Assembly (NCBI GenBank): GCA_900100325.1
Contig: LT629697.1
Coordinates: 2,725,423-2,789,422, forward strand
Length of the DNA stretch: 64,000 nt
Source of the DNA: Frankineae bacterium MT45
GTDB lineage: Bacteria > Actinomycetota > Actinomycetes > Mycobacteriales > Jatrophihabitantaceae
Direction: 5' to 3'
The notes under the pieces are model-generated. The model did no database searches, was not told the origin of the DNA, and saw nothing but the letters and a program-made list of their open reading frames with translations. Position numbers and translations under genes: made by a program. Positions 29,352 through 39,763 of the stretch are shown one piece after another. Every line of letters begins with the position of its first letter. Positions within the stretch are counted from its first letter, which is position 1.

Positions 29352-31241
29352 TCACCGCGTGTAGCGCAGCTGCCCTTCCTTGCCCAGCTCGTAGCCGGCC
29401 CGACCGCTGAGCGTCGACGGCACGCCGACCTCCCACCAGGCTCCGCTCTCAGTCCACGCGCCGGGGTCGGTTCGGCAGACCACCACGGCCGGCCGGGACT
29501 CGCTGCGAGCCAGCGTGCGCGCCTGCGCATAGGCCCGCCGGAACTCCTCCACCCCGTCGCCGGCGGGAACGTCAACGACGATGCAGCCGAGCGCGGCGGC
29601 GTGGGCGGCGAAGTCGACCCGCACACCACCCGGCTTCGCCCCGGGGCCCACGGAGTCGACGAGCATGTTGTTGAAGCCAGCCGCCCCCTGACCGGTCTGC
29701 AGCCGGTGGATGACCGCGTAGCCGCCGTTGTCGCAGACCACCGCGACGAATGGGTGTCCGGCGAACGCGGCCCCGAAGAGCTCGGAGTTCAGCATCAGAT
29801 AAGACCCGTCGCCCAGCAACGCGGTGACGAGGCCCTCCGGGTGCGTCCGGGCCCGGGCAATCGACGCCCCCCAGGGCCCGGCAATCTCGTACCCCATGCA
29901 GGAGAAGCCGTACTCCAGATCCATCGTCGGGCCGGCCGCGGCCGAGCCGGTGCGCCAGCCACCGTTCAGCTCGCCGGGGATCCCGCCCGAGGAGCCGAGC
30001 ACGTAGTCCTGCGGCCCGCTGGCGTCGTTCACCGCGCCCACCACCTGCGCGTAGGTCAGCGAGCCGTCGGCCGAGACGCCAGCTCGGAGGGTGTCGATGT
30101 GGTCGTTCCATCCGGTCCGCTCGGCCGCCGCACGTGCGGTCCAGGCCGGGTCGACCGACCAGTCCGCCAGCGCGGCGTCCACCTCGGCGAGCGTCTCGCG
30201 GGCATCGCCGGTGAGGGCATGCCCGCCGTGCTTCACCGCGTCGAAGCGGGCCGCGTTGATGCTGACCAGCCGCACCGATGGGTCGAAGACGCTCCACGAC
30301 GAGGTGGTGAAGTCCTGCAGCCGGGTGCCGACGGCCAGCACCAGATCAGCGTCCGCGGCCAGCGCGTTGGCCGACGAGGAGCCGATGGTCCCCAGCGGCC
30401 CGGCGTTGAGCGGATGAGGGTCGGGAATGACGGTGCGCCCGGCCGACGTCTCGACGATCGGGATCCCGCAACGCTCCGCAAATTCCAGGATGGCCGACCC
30501 GGCGCCCGAGTAGCGCACTCCCCCGCCACTGACCAGCAGCGGGCGGCGAGCGCCCCGCAGCGCCGCTACGGCCGTCGCCAGGTCGGTCGCGTCCGGGCGC
30601 GGCCGGGGAACCCGATTGAGATGACGCTCGAAGAGGGCGACCGGGAAATCGAACTCCTCGGCCTGCACATCCTGGGGCAGGGCGAGCACGACCGGGCCGC
30701 AGTCGGCCGGGTCGGTGAGCACCCGCGCCACCTGCGGTAGCGCGGCCAGCAACTGCTCCGGGCGGGTGATCCGATCGAAGTAGCGAGCCACCGGGCGGAA
30801 GGCGTCGTTGACGCTCACGCTGAGGTCGCCATAGTGCTCCACCTGCTGGAGTACCGGGTCAGGCGCCCGGCTGACGAAGGTGTCACCGGGAAGCAGCAGC
30901 AATGGCAGGCGATTCGCGTGCGCCAAGCCGGCGGCGGTGACCATGTTCAGGGCCCCGGGGCCCACCGACGAGGTCGCCGCCATCACCTGACGTCGGTCGG
31001 TCGCCTTGCCGTAGGCGGCCGCGGCCAGCGCCATGCCCTCCTCGGATTGCCCGCGAAAGGTGGGTAGTTCGTCACGCACCTCAGCGAGCGCGGTGCCGAT
31101 GCCCAGCACGTTGCCGTGGCCGAAGATGGCGAACACCCCGGCGAACAAAGGGACTTCCGTCCCGTCCAGGAGCTCGCTGCGCTGCGCGACCATCCAGCGG
31201 ATCAGGGCCTGGGCGGTGCTGAGTCGAACTGTCTGCGTCAT
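29352..31241 (-). CDS. iolD: 3D-(3,5/4)-trihydroxycyclohexane-1,2-dione hydrolase
   Basis: ThDP-dependent ring-opening enzyme of myo-inositol catabolism; produces 5-deoxyglucuronate. About 629 residues with the ThDP-enzyme layout: Pyr domain (FGHGNVLGIG, catalytic Glu region FRGQSEEGMALAA), central domain, and PP domain with GDGSYLMLNSELFGA...DNGGYAVIHRLQ as the Mg-ThDP GDG motif. I chose the ATG at 31241 (MTQTVRLSTAQAL), preceded by AGAGGAA and overlapping the iolB stop (ATGA). Last gene of the inositol operon. Confidence 0.95.
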   Translation of the reverse strand: MTQTVRLSTAQALIRWMVAQRSELLDGTEVPLFAGVFAIFGHGNVLGIGTALAEVRDELPTFRGQSEEGMALAAAAYGKATDRRQVMAATSSVGPGALNMVTAAGLAHANRLPLLLLPGDTFVSRAPDPVLQQVEHYGDLSVSVNDAFRPVARYFDRITRPEQLLAALPQVARVLTDPADCGPVVLALPQDVQAEEFDFPVALFERHLNRVPRPRPDATDLATAVAALRGARRPLLVSGGGVRYSGAGSAILEFAERCGIPIVETSAGRTVIPDPHPLNAGPLGTIGSSSANALAADADLVLAVGTRLQDFTTSSWSVFDPSVRLVSINAARFDAVKHGGHALTGDARETLAEVDAALADWSVDPAWTARAAAERTGWNDHIDTLRAGVSADGSLTYAQVVGAVNDASGPQDYVLGSSGGIPGELNGGWRTGSAAAGPTMDLEYGFSCMGYEIAGPWGASIARARTHPEGLVTALLGDGSYLMLNSELFGAAFAGHPFVAVVCDNGGYAVIHRLQTGQGAAGFNNMLVDSVGPGAKPGGVRVDFAAHAAALGCIVVDVPAGDGVEEFRRAYAQARTLARSESRPAVVVCRTDPGAWTESGAWWEVGVPSTLSGRAGYELGKEGQLRYTR

Positions 31242-32134
31242 GCGCGTTCCTCTGCTCTGGGCGCCAGCCGCGGATCTACCGCCTGCGCACTCCAACTGTC
31301 ACGAATCCACGCGTGCTCCGGGTCGTCGCAGAACGCCATCGATCGCTGCGCGCCGGGACCGGCCATCACGTTCAGGTAGTACATCGGGTAGCCCGGAGCC
31401 GCGATGCAGGGCCCGTGGTAGCCGTACGGGACGAGGACCACGTCCCCGTCGCTCACGACCAGCGTCTCGTCCAGCGCATCGAACCCGGCCGCGAGATGCT
31501 CGTCGCCGGTGTAAGTGCGGTGCACAGCGAAGCCCTGGTCGCTAGGGGTCACCTGGTCGGCGCCGGCCACCCGGTAGTAGTAGATCTCCTCGTTGACCAC
31601 GGTGCATCCGGCCGTCGCGTCGTGCTTGTGGGGCGGGTAGCTGGACCAGTTCCCGGGCGGGGTGATCAGCTCGCAGCAGATCAGCTTCTCGGCATGCTCC
31701 CAGACTCCCGGCGTGCCGAAGTTGACCACTCGCCGGCTGGCCGCACCGGCACCCCGGACCTCAACCGGGACCTGCTCCGCCGGTGCGTAGCGAGCCGGCA
31801 GCCGCCGCTCGCAGCGCGCCGACGGCAGCGCGACCTCGGCCCCGGTCTCACGCAGGCTGGTCAGGGTGACCCTGCTGTCGCGCCCTACGTAGGCGAAGTC
31901 GGTGACGGAGGCGAAGACGGAGGTGCGCCCGGCCAGGTCGAAACTCTCCTCGAGTTCCCCACTCGGGCCGGCGACGGTCACCCGCACCGAGCCCGCCAGT
32001 GGGAGGACGAAGAACTCGGCCCCGCCCGTGTCGAGCGTCTGCTCCTGACCTGCGGCCAGGTTCACCACGTCGAGTCCGCAGTACTGCCAGCCGGCGTCGG
32101 CCGGAGTCACCGGCGTGCTGCGCAGCAGGCTCAT
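31238..32134 (-). CDS. iolB: 5-deoxy-glucuronate isomerase
   Basis: Cupin enzyme converting 5-deoxyglucuronate to 2-deoxy-5-keto-gluconate. It has 298 residues; metal-binding cupin residues are in YPPHKHDA and later EEIYYYRV and YGYHGPCIAAPGYPMYYLNVMAG. The ATG at 32134 overlaps the stop of the upstream aldolase gene by four bases; the open frame before it lies inside that gene. Third from last in the operon. Confidence 0.95.
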   Translation of the reverse strand: MSLLRSTPVTPADAGWQYCGLDVVNLAAGQEQTLDTGGAEFFVLPLAGSVRVTVAGPSGELEESFDLAGRTSVFASVTDFAYVGRDSRVTLTSLRETGAEVALPSARCERRLPARYAPAEQVPVEVRGAGAASRRVVNFGTPGVWEHAEKLICCELITPPGNWSSYPPHKHDATAGCTVVNEEIYYYRVAGADQVTPSDQGFAVHRTYTGDEHLAAGFDALDETLVVSDGDVVLVPYGYHGPCIAAPGYPMYYLNVMAGPGAQRSMAFCDDPEHAWIRDSWSAQAVDPRLAPRAEERA

Positions 32135-33045
32135 TCGGAGCCCTCGGTGACGGCCCGGAGCACTTTCGCCGCGGCGTCGACCGTGCCGAAGACGTCGCCG
32201 TCGTCGGGGTATAGCACCGTGCGTCCGATGACGAGCCCCCGCACCGCCGGCTGACGGAGGGTGCGCCCCCACGAGGCGACCTGGGCCTCCAGATCGGGAC
32301 CGGGCACGCCACCGAGGACGACGCAGGGCAGCGTAGTGGCCGCGTAGACGACCTCCGGCTCGTCGCAGGCCGGCGTCTTCAGCCAGGTGTAGGCGCTGGT
32401 CGTCCCCAGGGCCGAGGCGATGGCGATGGCCCGCGACAACGAGTTCGCGTCCTTGAGTAGCACCAGGTCGCCGTCGGCCTGCCGCTGGTAGGGCAGCGGT
32501 TCGACCATGGCGATCAGCTGGTGCTGCGCCAGTTCCGAGACGGCACGGGCGCAGGCCTCGATCGTCGACGCGCAGGCCGGATCGTCGTCGTCGAGGCGGA
32601 GCAGCATCTTGCCCCCCTCCAGCCGGCAGGCGGCGATGCTGGCCGCGTCGTAGGCGGTGAAGCGGTCGTCCATGGTCCAGCTCGCCCCGTCCAGGCCGCC
32701 GCGGTTCATCGAGCCGATGACGACCTTCCCCTCCAGCGCGCCGAGCAGCAGCAACTCCTCGACGATGTCGGGTGTGCCCAAGACTCCGGCCACGTCCGTA
32801 TGCGAAAGGGCAACCATCAGGCGCTCGAGCAGACTGCGCCGATCGGCCATCGCCATCGGGTCATCCCCGGAACGCAGCGCCCCGCGGGCCGGGTGGTCGG
32901 CCGCGACCAGGAACATCATGCCGTGATCGTCGAGCAGGCTCGACGGGCGCTTCCTCGAGGCGTAGGCCGCGGCGACGGCGCCGGGGTCGGTGGTGCGCCG
33001 CTGCAGAAGTTCCAGCCACTGCGCATCGCTGATCATCGTGCTCAT
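32131..33045 (-). CDS. (Beta/alpha)8-barrel aldolase-like protein of the inositol operon (Cgl0158-type)
   Basis: A 304-residue TIM-barrel protein. Visible features: MMFLVAADHPARGAL at the N-terminus (LacD/DeoC-like first strand), GKVVIGSMNRGGL, KMLLRLDDDDPA, AMVEPLPYQ and TSAYTWLKTPACDE, where the Lys could be a Schiff-base residue as in class I aldolases. Proteins of this kind occur in actinobacterial inositol operons and probably split 2-deoxy-5-keto-gluconate 6-phosphate (the IolJ step). No canonical class II IolJ is present here, which supports this role. Start and stop overlap iolC and iolB. Confidence 0.75.
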   Translation of the reverse strand: MSTMISDAQWLELLQRRTTDPGAVAAAYASRKRPSSLLDDHGMMFLVAADHPARGALRSGDDPMAMADRRSLLERLMVALSHTDVAGVLGTPDIVEELLLLGALEGKVVIGSMNRGGLDGASWTMDDRFTAYDAASIAACRLEGGKMLLRLDDDDPACASTIEACARAVSELAQHQLIAMVEPLPYQRQADGDLVLLKDANSLSRAIAIASALGTTSAYTWLKTPACDEPEVVYAATTLPCVVLGGVPGPDLEAQVASWGRTLRQPAVRGLVIGRTVLYPDDGDVFGTVDAAAKVLRAVTEGSE

Positions 33046-34034
33046 CGCGCCTCCCGTACCAGTTCATCGGTTGCCTTGGACACCATCTCGTCGAGCTCCT
33101 CCATCGTGGGCATGGCATCCGCGCAGGCCAGCCGGGACGCCACGATCGCCCCGGCCGCATTGGCGTAGGCCGCGATTCGCGCCGGATCCCACCCGGCCAG
33201 CAGGCCGTGGGCCAGGGCACCACCGAAGGCGTCCCCGGCGCCAAGGCCGTTGACGACTCGGACCAGGTTCGGGCGCACGGTCGTCATGCCGGCCGGCGTT
33301 GCCACCAGTACCCCGTCCGCACCCTTCTTCACGAAGGCGATCTCGACGCCGTGGTCGAGCAGCCGCCGGGCCGCCTCCTCGGGGTCAGCGGTACCCACCG
33401 CCACCTCGACCTCGGCCCGATTGCCGACCACCACGTTCACCGAACCGAGGAGCTGCTCGTACTCCGCGCGGGCCTCCTGCGGCGACGGCCAGAACATGGC
33501 CCGCCAATCCAGGTCCAGCACCGTCCAGCGGTTCTGGGCGGCGTCGGGGCGGCCCCGCCGGCGCAGCATCTCCAACTGGGTGCTGCGGGCCGGCTCGACC
33601 GAGACTCCGGTTCCGGTGACCCAGAGCAGGGGCACGTCGTTCACCAGTGACCAGGGAACGTCATCGGTCGTCAGGGTGAGGTCGGGCGCCACCGGCAGCC
33701 GGTAGAAGAGCAGCGGCGGGTCCTCCGGCGGGTCAAGCGAGCAGAAGACGACCGGCGTCAGCAGCTCCTCCGCCGTGCCGACGAAGGATGGGTCGACCCC
33801 GAACCCGGCGAGCGCGCTACGGACGTAGCCGCCGAAGTCGTCCGGGCCGACTTTGGTGAGTACCGCACTTCGTCGCCCCAGCCGCGCTGCGGCTACCGCG
33901 ACGTTCGTCGCGGTGCCGCCGAGTGACTTGGCGAACGTCTTCACCTCGGCCAGCGGGACGCCCGCCTGCTCCGGGTACAGGTCCACGCCGACCCGCCCGA
34001 CGGTGAGTATCTCGTGTGTCGACTGGGTGCTCAT
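33042..34034 (-). CDS. iolC: 5-dehydro-2-deoxygluconokinase
   Basis: PfkB/ribokinase-family sugar kinase, 330 residues. N-terminal LTVGRVGVDLYPEQ and SLGGTATNVAVAAARLG (PfkB signature 1), and the C-terminal anion-hole motif NGLGAGDAFGGALAHGL with the catalytic Asp. Phosphorylates 2-deoxy-5-keto-gluconate for the aldolase encoded next. Overlaps both neighbours by four bases. Confidence 0.94.
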   Translation of the reverse strand: MSTQSTHEILTVGRVGVDLYPEQAGVPLAEVKTFAKSLGGTATNVAVAAARLGRRSAVLTKVGPDDFGGYVRSALAGFGVDPSFVGTAEELLTPVVFCSLDPPEDPPLLFYRLPVAPDLTLTTDDVPWSLVNDVPLLWVTGTGVSVEPARSTQLEMLRRRGRPDAAQNRWTVLDLDWRAMFWPSPQEARAEYEQLLGSVNVVVGNRAEVEVAVGTADPEEAARRLLDHGVEIAFVKKGADGVLVATPAGMTTVRPNLVRVVNGLGAGDAFGGALAHGLLAGWDPARIAAYANAAGAIVASRLACADAMPTMEELDEMVSKATDELVREAR

Positions 34035-35053
34035 CGGTACAACTCCGGCTTCTCACGCAGGAGAACCTGCTGGGTCTGCCCGGATTCCAATGCGCGAATC
34101 CCGGCCTCGGCGGTGGCTGTGGCGACGTAGCCGTCCCAGGCACTTGCAGCCCTCGCACCGTCGTACTGGCTCGACTCAGGCGGCCGGCGACCGCTCACGG
34201 CGTCCACCCACTCCTGCAACTCCCGCCGGTAGGCCTCGGCGAAACGCGGTCGCCAGTCGGCTGGGAGTGTGCGGGCCGACGTGCCCGTCCACCGGCGCCG
34301 GGTGGCGGCCGGCGCGTCGAGTTCGAGAGTGCCCGCTTCGCCGACGAGCTCGCAGCGGACGTCATAGCCGTACTGCGCATTGACGAAGACGTCGATGTCG
34401 ACGGCGACCCCACCGCCCGTCATGATGACGACGAGCAGCGGATCCTGGGTGCGCCCGGAGAACGACGAGGAGCGCGGGCGATGCACGGTGATCTCCGCCG
34501 GCTCGTCTGCGAGCAGCCAGCGGGCGATGTCGATCTCGTGCACGGCTGACCCCGAGATCAACATCGACGAAGGCTGATCCCGGGGCGCCGAGGCACTGCG
34601 ATGTACGCACCGCAGCATCAGGGCTGGTCCCACCTCGGACGCCTCCTGCTTCAGAGCCAGGTAGCCGGGGTCGTAACGGCGCATGAATCCGACCCGGACG
34701 AGCTGGCGGCCCGCCTCGACCTCGGCCTGCAGAATCCGTTCGCAGCCGGCGACGGTCGGCGCCAACGGTTTCTCGCAGAGCACCGGCTTCCCGGCGGCCA
34801 GGCAGGCCAGCACGAACTCCTCGTGGGTGGCGTCGGATGACGCGATGAGCACGGCGTCAACCGTCTCGTCCTTGATCAGCACCATCGGGTCGTCGAAGGG
34901 TTGGGCACCGCTGGCGGTCGCCACCTGCGATGCCCGTCCCTGATCGACGTCGAAGACAGCCGACACCTCGCTGCCGGAGATCACCTCGGTCAATAGCCGC
35001 GCGTGCTCGGCTCCCATGATGCCGACGCCGATCACGCCAGTGCGCACTGTCAT
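34031..35053 (-). CDS. Gfo/Idh/MocA oxidoreductase, inositol 2-dehydrogenase-like
   Basis: A 340-residue NAD(P)-dependent dehydrogenase. Rossmann loop GVIGVGIMGAEHARLL, the conserved EKP in GKPVLCEKPLAPT (about residue 95), the substrate-side HEIDIARWLL (His and Asp of the catalytic set) and R-rich GFMRRYDPGY. By context it oxidises myo- or scyllo-inositol at C2 (IolG/IolX type), the first step of the pathway. The ATG at 35053 has GGGAA upstream. First catabolic gene after the transporter genes. Confidence 0.88.
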   Translation of the reverse strand: MTVRTGVIGVGIMGAEHARLLTEVISGSEVSAVFDVDQGRASQVATASGAQPFDDPMVLIKDETVDAVLIASSDATHEEFVLACLAAGKPVLCEKPLAPTVAGCERILQAEVEAGRQLVRVGFMRRYDPGYLALKQEASEVGPALMLRCVHRSASAPRDQPSSMLISGSAVHEIDIARWLLADEPAEITVHRPRSSSFSGRTQDPLLVVIMTGGGVAVDIDVFVNAQYGYDVRCELVGEAGTLELDAPAATRRRWTGTSARTLPADWRPRFAEAYRRELQEWVDAVSGRRPPESSQYDGARAASAWDGYVATATAEAGIRALESGQTQQVLLREKPELYR

Positions 35054-35083
35054 TTCCTGTTCCCTACTGCCGGTGGTGGTCGG

Positions 35084-35968
<885 letters not shown>

Positions 35969-35972
35969 TTCG

Positions 35973-37016
35973 CTATCTCCTACTCTGTTCCGCGAAGCGG
36001 CGAACCACCTGGTTGGAGAGCACTGCGAGCAGCAGCATCGCCCCAACGAACAATTTGAACCAGTCCGAGTTCCAACCGGCGTAGACGATGCCCTGCTGGG
36101 TCATCCCGAAGATCAGCGCGCCGATCGACGCGCCGATCGCCGACCCATAGCCACCGGTGAGCAGGCAGCCGCCGATCACCGCCGCGACGATGTAGATCAG
36201 CTCCTGCCCGATGCCGACCTGGGCCTGGATGGTCCCGAAGCGCACGATCTGGGTGTTACCCACAAACCACGCGGTGGCCGAGGTCATCATGAAGAGGGCG
36301 ATCGTCGTACCGCGGGTCGGCACACCGATGTTCTTGCTGGCGGTGAGCTCACCGCCGGTGGCGAAGATCCAGTTACCGAAGCGCGTCTTGAGCAGGATCC
36401 AGGTACCGAGCGCGGTGATGAGGACCCACCAGAGGATGGCGATCGGGAAGTGGTTCGTCCCGATCGTGAGGGAGCTGCCGAGCAGGTCCTTCAGCGCCTG
36501 ATAGCCGGGGACCAGATCGAGGTTGCTGACCTGAACCGTGTTCGTCACCTGCTTGGTGATGCCGAGGTTCACGCCCTGCAGTCCGAGGAACATCCCCAGC
36601 GTGATGATGAAGCTGGGCAGGCCCGTCTTGGTCACGAGATAGCCGTTGATGAAACCGATCGCCAGCATCAGCAGCAGGGACACGAAGAGTGAGGCGTAGA
36701 CGTTCAGCCCCCAGTACGTGGTCATGATCCCAGTGGCCAGACCGGCCGTTCCGGTCTGCACACCGGCCGACAGATCGAAGTGACCGCCGATCATCAGCAG
36801 CGCCACCGGCACCGCCATCAACCCCACGCTGGAGGCCGCATCCAGCCAGGTCGCCGCACCGGCTGCGGAGCGGAAGACATCGGACTGGATGGCGAAGAAG
36901 ACGAAGACCACGATCGCCCCGACGATCGCCCCGAACTCCGGTTTGGCCAACAATCGCCGCATGAAGTTGATGTTCGCGACCCGCTCGTCTGCCGGCGCAG
37001 CGGTGACGGCGGTCAT
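35973..37016 (-). CDS. Sugar/inositol ABC importer permease (RbsC/BPD_transp_2 type)
   Basis: Integral membrane protein of 347 residues with about nine or ten helices. The family block [20 protein letters not shown] (about residue 80-100) and the coupling region [18 protein letters not shown] are visible, with the C-terminal [25 protein letters not shown]. It overlaps the binding-protein stop by four bases and ends four bases before the ATPase start. Works with these two proteins as a CUT2-type importer, likely for inositol. Confidence 0.93.
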   Translation of the reverse strand: MTAVTAAPADERVANINFMRRLLAKPEFGAIVGAIVVFVFFAIQSDVFRSAAGAATWLDAASSVGLMAVPVALLMIGGHFDLSAGVQTGTAGLATGIMTTYWGLNVYASLFVSLLLMLAIGFINGYLVTKTGLPSFIITLGMFLGLQGVNLGITKQVTNTVQVSNLDLVPGYQALKDLLGSSLTIGTNHFPIAILWWVLITALGTWILLKTRFGNWIFATGGELTASKNIGVPTRGTTIALFMMTSATAWFVGNTQIVRFGTIQAQVGIGQELIYIVAAVIGGCLLTGGYGSAIGASIGALIFGMTQQGIVYAGWNSDWFKLFVGAMLLLAVLSNQVVRRFAEQSRR

Positions 37017-38011
37017 CGAGTGCCCCCAGCGGCCAGCTTCAGTACCGCGGCCGCATTGGCCTTGGTGATCAGGTTCGGGCCGGTGAGCACTGGCAGGCCA
37101 CCGCCGATGACGTTCAGGTTCGACTTGTAGAGCGTCAACCCGGTCACCGCCAGGTAGCCCTGCAGGTACGGCTGCTGGTCGACCGCGAAGAGGATGTCCC
37201 CGTTGTCGACTGCCTTGGCGACGTCGGCGTTGAGGTCGAAGGTCGCCAGCTTCGCCTTCGAGCCGGCCCCCTTGATCGCGGCCTCAGCGACGGTCGCGAC
37301 CTGAGCGCCCAGGGTGACGACCCCATCGATCGAGGTCTCCTGCTGAAGCTTCGCCTGGATGATCTGCTGCGCGCCCGGCAGGTTGTTGTTGTCCACCTGC
37401 AGGTTGGTGACCGTGCCACCCAGCGTCGACTTCACCCCAGCGCAGCGCTGCTCCAGGCCGACGTTGCCGGCCTCCTGGATAACGCAGACCACGTTCTTCA
37501 CTCCGGCCGCCTTGAGCTGCGTGCCGACGGCCTGGCCGGCGACGGTCTCGTCCGAGCCGATGTGGTAGAGCGCGCCGTAGGACTTCGACTCGGCCTCACC
37601 CGAGTTGATCGTGATGACCGGAATTCCGGCCGCCACCGCCCGCTCGACGGATGCCTTGAGGGCCTCGGGATTCGCCATCGAGACGATGATCCCGTCCGGC
37701 TTCTGGTTAACCGCGTTGTCGATCAGCTGGGACTGCTGGGTCGGGTCAGCGTTGCTCTGATAGGTGACGCTGTCGCCCATGTCCTTGCCGGCCTGGATGG
37801 CGCCGTTCTTCACGATCGACCAGAACGAGTCGCCGGCGCCGCCATGGGTGATAACGGCGATCTTGTAACCGTAACCGCCCTTGCCACTCCCCGCTGACGT
37901 GTGGACGCGATTGACGGAATTGGCGCTGCTGCAGGCCGAGGCCGCCAGCATCGTTGTCACCGCGATGGCCGCGATACCCAGATATCTCCGGGTTGTCTTT
38001 CGGCGAATCAT
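37013..38011 (-). CDS. Sugar/inositol-binding lipoprotein of the ABC importer
   Basis: A 332-residue RbsB-like periplasmic-binding-type lipoprotein. N-terminal signal with Arg/Lys, hydrophobic core and lipobox ending LAASAC, lipidated Cys at C27. The mature part has the type I fold: KIAVITHGGAGDSFWSIVKNGAIQAGKDMG, PDGIIVSMANPEAL, then AGIPVITINSGE and NGDILFAVDQQPYLQGYLAV. Ribosome site GGGGAAAG. Encoded 52 bp after mmsA. Ligand inferred from context to be an inositol. Confidence 0.93.
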   Translation of the reverse strand: MIRRKTTRRYLGIAAIAVTTMLAASACSSANSVNRVHTSAGSGKGGYGYKIAVITHGGAGDSFWSIVKNGAIQAGKDMGDSVTYQSNADPTQQSQLIDNAVNQKPDGIIVSMANPEALKASVERAVAAGIPVITINSGEAESKSYGALYHIGSDETVAGQAVGTQLKAAGVKNVVCVIQEAGNVGLEQRCAGVKSTLGGTVTNLQVDNNNLPGAQQIIQAKLQQETSIDGVVTLGAQVATVAEAAIKGAGSKAKLATFDLNADVAKAVDNGDILFAVDQQPYLQGYLAVTGLTLYKSNLNVIGGGLPVLTGPNLITKANAAAVLKLAAGGTR

Positions 38012-38063
38012 GACTTTCCCCTTTCGGGATAGGGTTAAACCTTGAGCCTCGATTGACGGGGCC

Positions 38064-39560
38064 CTATTTTGCGGTTGGGAAGTGGTAGCTGGCGTCGGCT
38101 GCGTGGTGCTCCTCCGGCCAGCGCGCGGTCACCACTTTGGCGCGGGTGTAGAACGAGACACCCTCCGGGCCGTGGACGTGCTTGTCTCCGAAGAGCGAGT
38201 CCTTCCAGCCACCGAAGGAGTAGTAGGCCATCGGCACCGGAACCGGAACGTTGATGCCGATCATCCCGACTTTTACGCTGCGTTGGAACTTTCGGGCCGC
38301 GCTCCCGCTGGAGGTGAAGATCGCGGTGCCGTTGCCGTACGGGTTGGCGTTGATCAACTCGATCGCCTCATCGACGGTCTCGGCCCGCAGCACCGCCAGC
38401 ACCGGACCGAAGATCTCCTCGCGGTAGACGTCCATCTCTGTGCTCACGTTGTCCAGCACCGTCGGGCCGACGAAGAAGCCCTCTTCGTAGCCGGGGACCA
38501 CCAGCTCACGCCCGTCCGCGGTGAGCTTCGCGCCCTGCGTCTCGCCGGTGGAGATCAAGTCCACGATGCGATCGCGGGCCGCAGCGGTGATGACCGGCCC
38601 CATCTCGTTCTGGGTGTCGCGGCCGAATCCGACCTTTACCTCTGCGGCGAGAGCGCTCACCGCCTCGACCACCGCGTCACCGGCGCTGCCGATGGCCACT
38701 GCGGCCGAGATCGCCATGCAGCGCTCCCCCGCCGACCCGAACGCCGCCGACGCCAGGTGCTTGGCGGCGAAGTCGATGTCGGCGTCGGGGAGGACGATGG
38801 CGTGGTTCTTGGCGCCGCCCAGGGCCTGGACGCGCTTGCCCGTCGCGGAGGCGCGTTCGTGGATGTAGCGCGCGATCGGCGTCGACCCGACGAAGGAGAC
38901 CGCCGCGACAACCTCCGAATCGAGAAGCGCGTCGACGGCCACCTTGTCGCCGTGCACGACGTTGAAGACGCCGTCGGGGAGGCCGGCCTGCTTCCAGAGC
39001 TCGGCGATCAGGAGAGAGGCCGACGGGTCGCGCTCGCTCGGCTTCAGGACGAAGGTGTTTCCGCAGGCGATCGCCACCGGATGCATCCACATCGGAACCA
39101 TCACCGGAAAGTTGAAGGGAGTGATCCCGCAGACGACACCGAGTGGCTCGCGGAACGAGTACGTGTCGACGTTCGTCGATACCTGATCGCTGTAGTCACC
39201 CTTGAGCAGCGTCGGAATGCCGCAGGCGAACTCCACGACCTCGAGCCCGCGCTGGATCTCTCCGGCGGCGTCTGAGAGCACCTTGCCGTGTTCATCGGTG
39301 ATCAACTCAGCGAGCTCGTCGATGTGGTTGTTCACCAGCTCACGGAAGGCGAAGAGCACCTTGGTGCGCTGGCTCAGCGACGACTGTGACCATGACTCGA
39401 ACGCCTCTGCGGCGGCGTTGACGACGGTCTCCACGTCGGCCGTGGAGGCGAGCACGACCTCGGCCTGCGGCGTTCCGAAGGCCGGATTGAAGACCTCAGC
39501 GGTACGAGCCGATGTTCCTTCCCAGCTGTTGCCGTTGAGCCAGTGCTTGATCGTCTTCAA
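38064..39560 (-). CDS. mmsA: CoA-acylating methylmalonate/malonate-semialdehyde dehydrogenase
   Basis: Also called IolA; oxidises (methyl)malonate semialdehyde to acetyl- or propionyl-CoA, the last step of inositol catabolism. It is an aldehyde dehydrogenase of 498 residues with the N-terminal LNGNSWEGTSARTAEVFNP, cofactor region FNFPVMVPMWMHP, and the catalytic Cys in SAGERCMAIS. I call a TTG start at 39560 with GAAGGAGA seven bases before it; upstream codons lie in the regulatory region. First gene of the operon, divergent from the GntR regulator. Confidence 0.94.
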   Translation of the reverse strand: MKTIKHWLNGNSWEGTSARTAEVFNPAFGTPQAEVVLASTADVETVVNAAAEAFESWSQSSLSQRTKVLFAFRELVNNHIDELAELITDEHGKVLSDAAGEIQRGLEVVEFACGIPTLLKGDYSDQVSTNVDTYSFREPLGVVCGITPFNFPVMVPMWMHPVAIACGNTFVLKPSERDPSASLLIAELWKQAGLPDGVFNVVHGDKVAVDALLDSEVVAAVSFVGSTPIARYIHERASATGKRVQALGGAKNHAIVLPDADIDFAAKHLASAAFGSAGERCMAISAAVAIGSAGDAVVEAVSALAAEVKVGFGRDTQNEMGPVITAAARDRIVDLISTGETQGAKLTADGRELVVPGYEEGFFVGPTVLDNVSTEMDVYREEIFGPVLAVLRAETVDEAIELINANPYGNGTAIFTSSGSAARKFQRSVKVGMIGINVPVPVPMAYYSFGGWKDSLFGDKHVHGPEGVSFYTRAKVVTARWPEEHHAADASYHFPTAK

Positions 39561-39698
39561 CTCGTTGTCTCCTTCGTCGGATGCGCTCCGACCTCGTCCG
39601 TCATGCGGGGAATGCGCCGGTGATCCAGCGCGGCCACCTCTCCAGTTCACACCCGGAGGGCCCTCTATGTGTGCAACACCACTGAAATAAAACCCGCC

Positions 39699-39753
39699 GG
39701 TCAATCTAATTGTCAATACAAACAAACATCGACATTGTCACCAACGTTTGACA
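39699..39753. promoter_or_regulatory. Operator/promoter cluster between mmsA and the GntR regulator
   Basis: In the 203-bp divergent region, TTGTCA occurs at 39710-39715 and 39735-39740, exactly 25 bp apart, and its reverse complement partner TTGACA at 39748-39753; TGTCA (39736-39740) and TGACA (39749-39753) form an inverted pair. On the minus strand TTGACA (39710-39715) is 18 bp from TTTTAT (39686-39691), a plausible mmsA promoter. The AT-rich motifs stand out in this GC-rich DNA and are the best candidates for binding by the adjacent regulator. Confidence 0.5.
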
Positions 39754-39763
39754 TACTCTGGCC

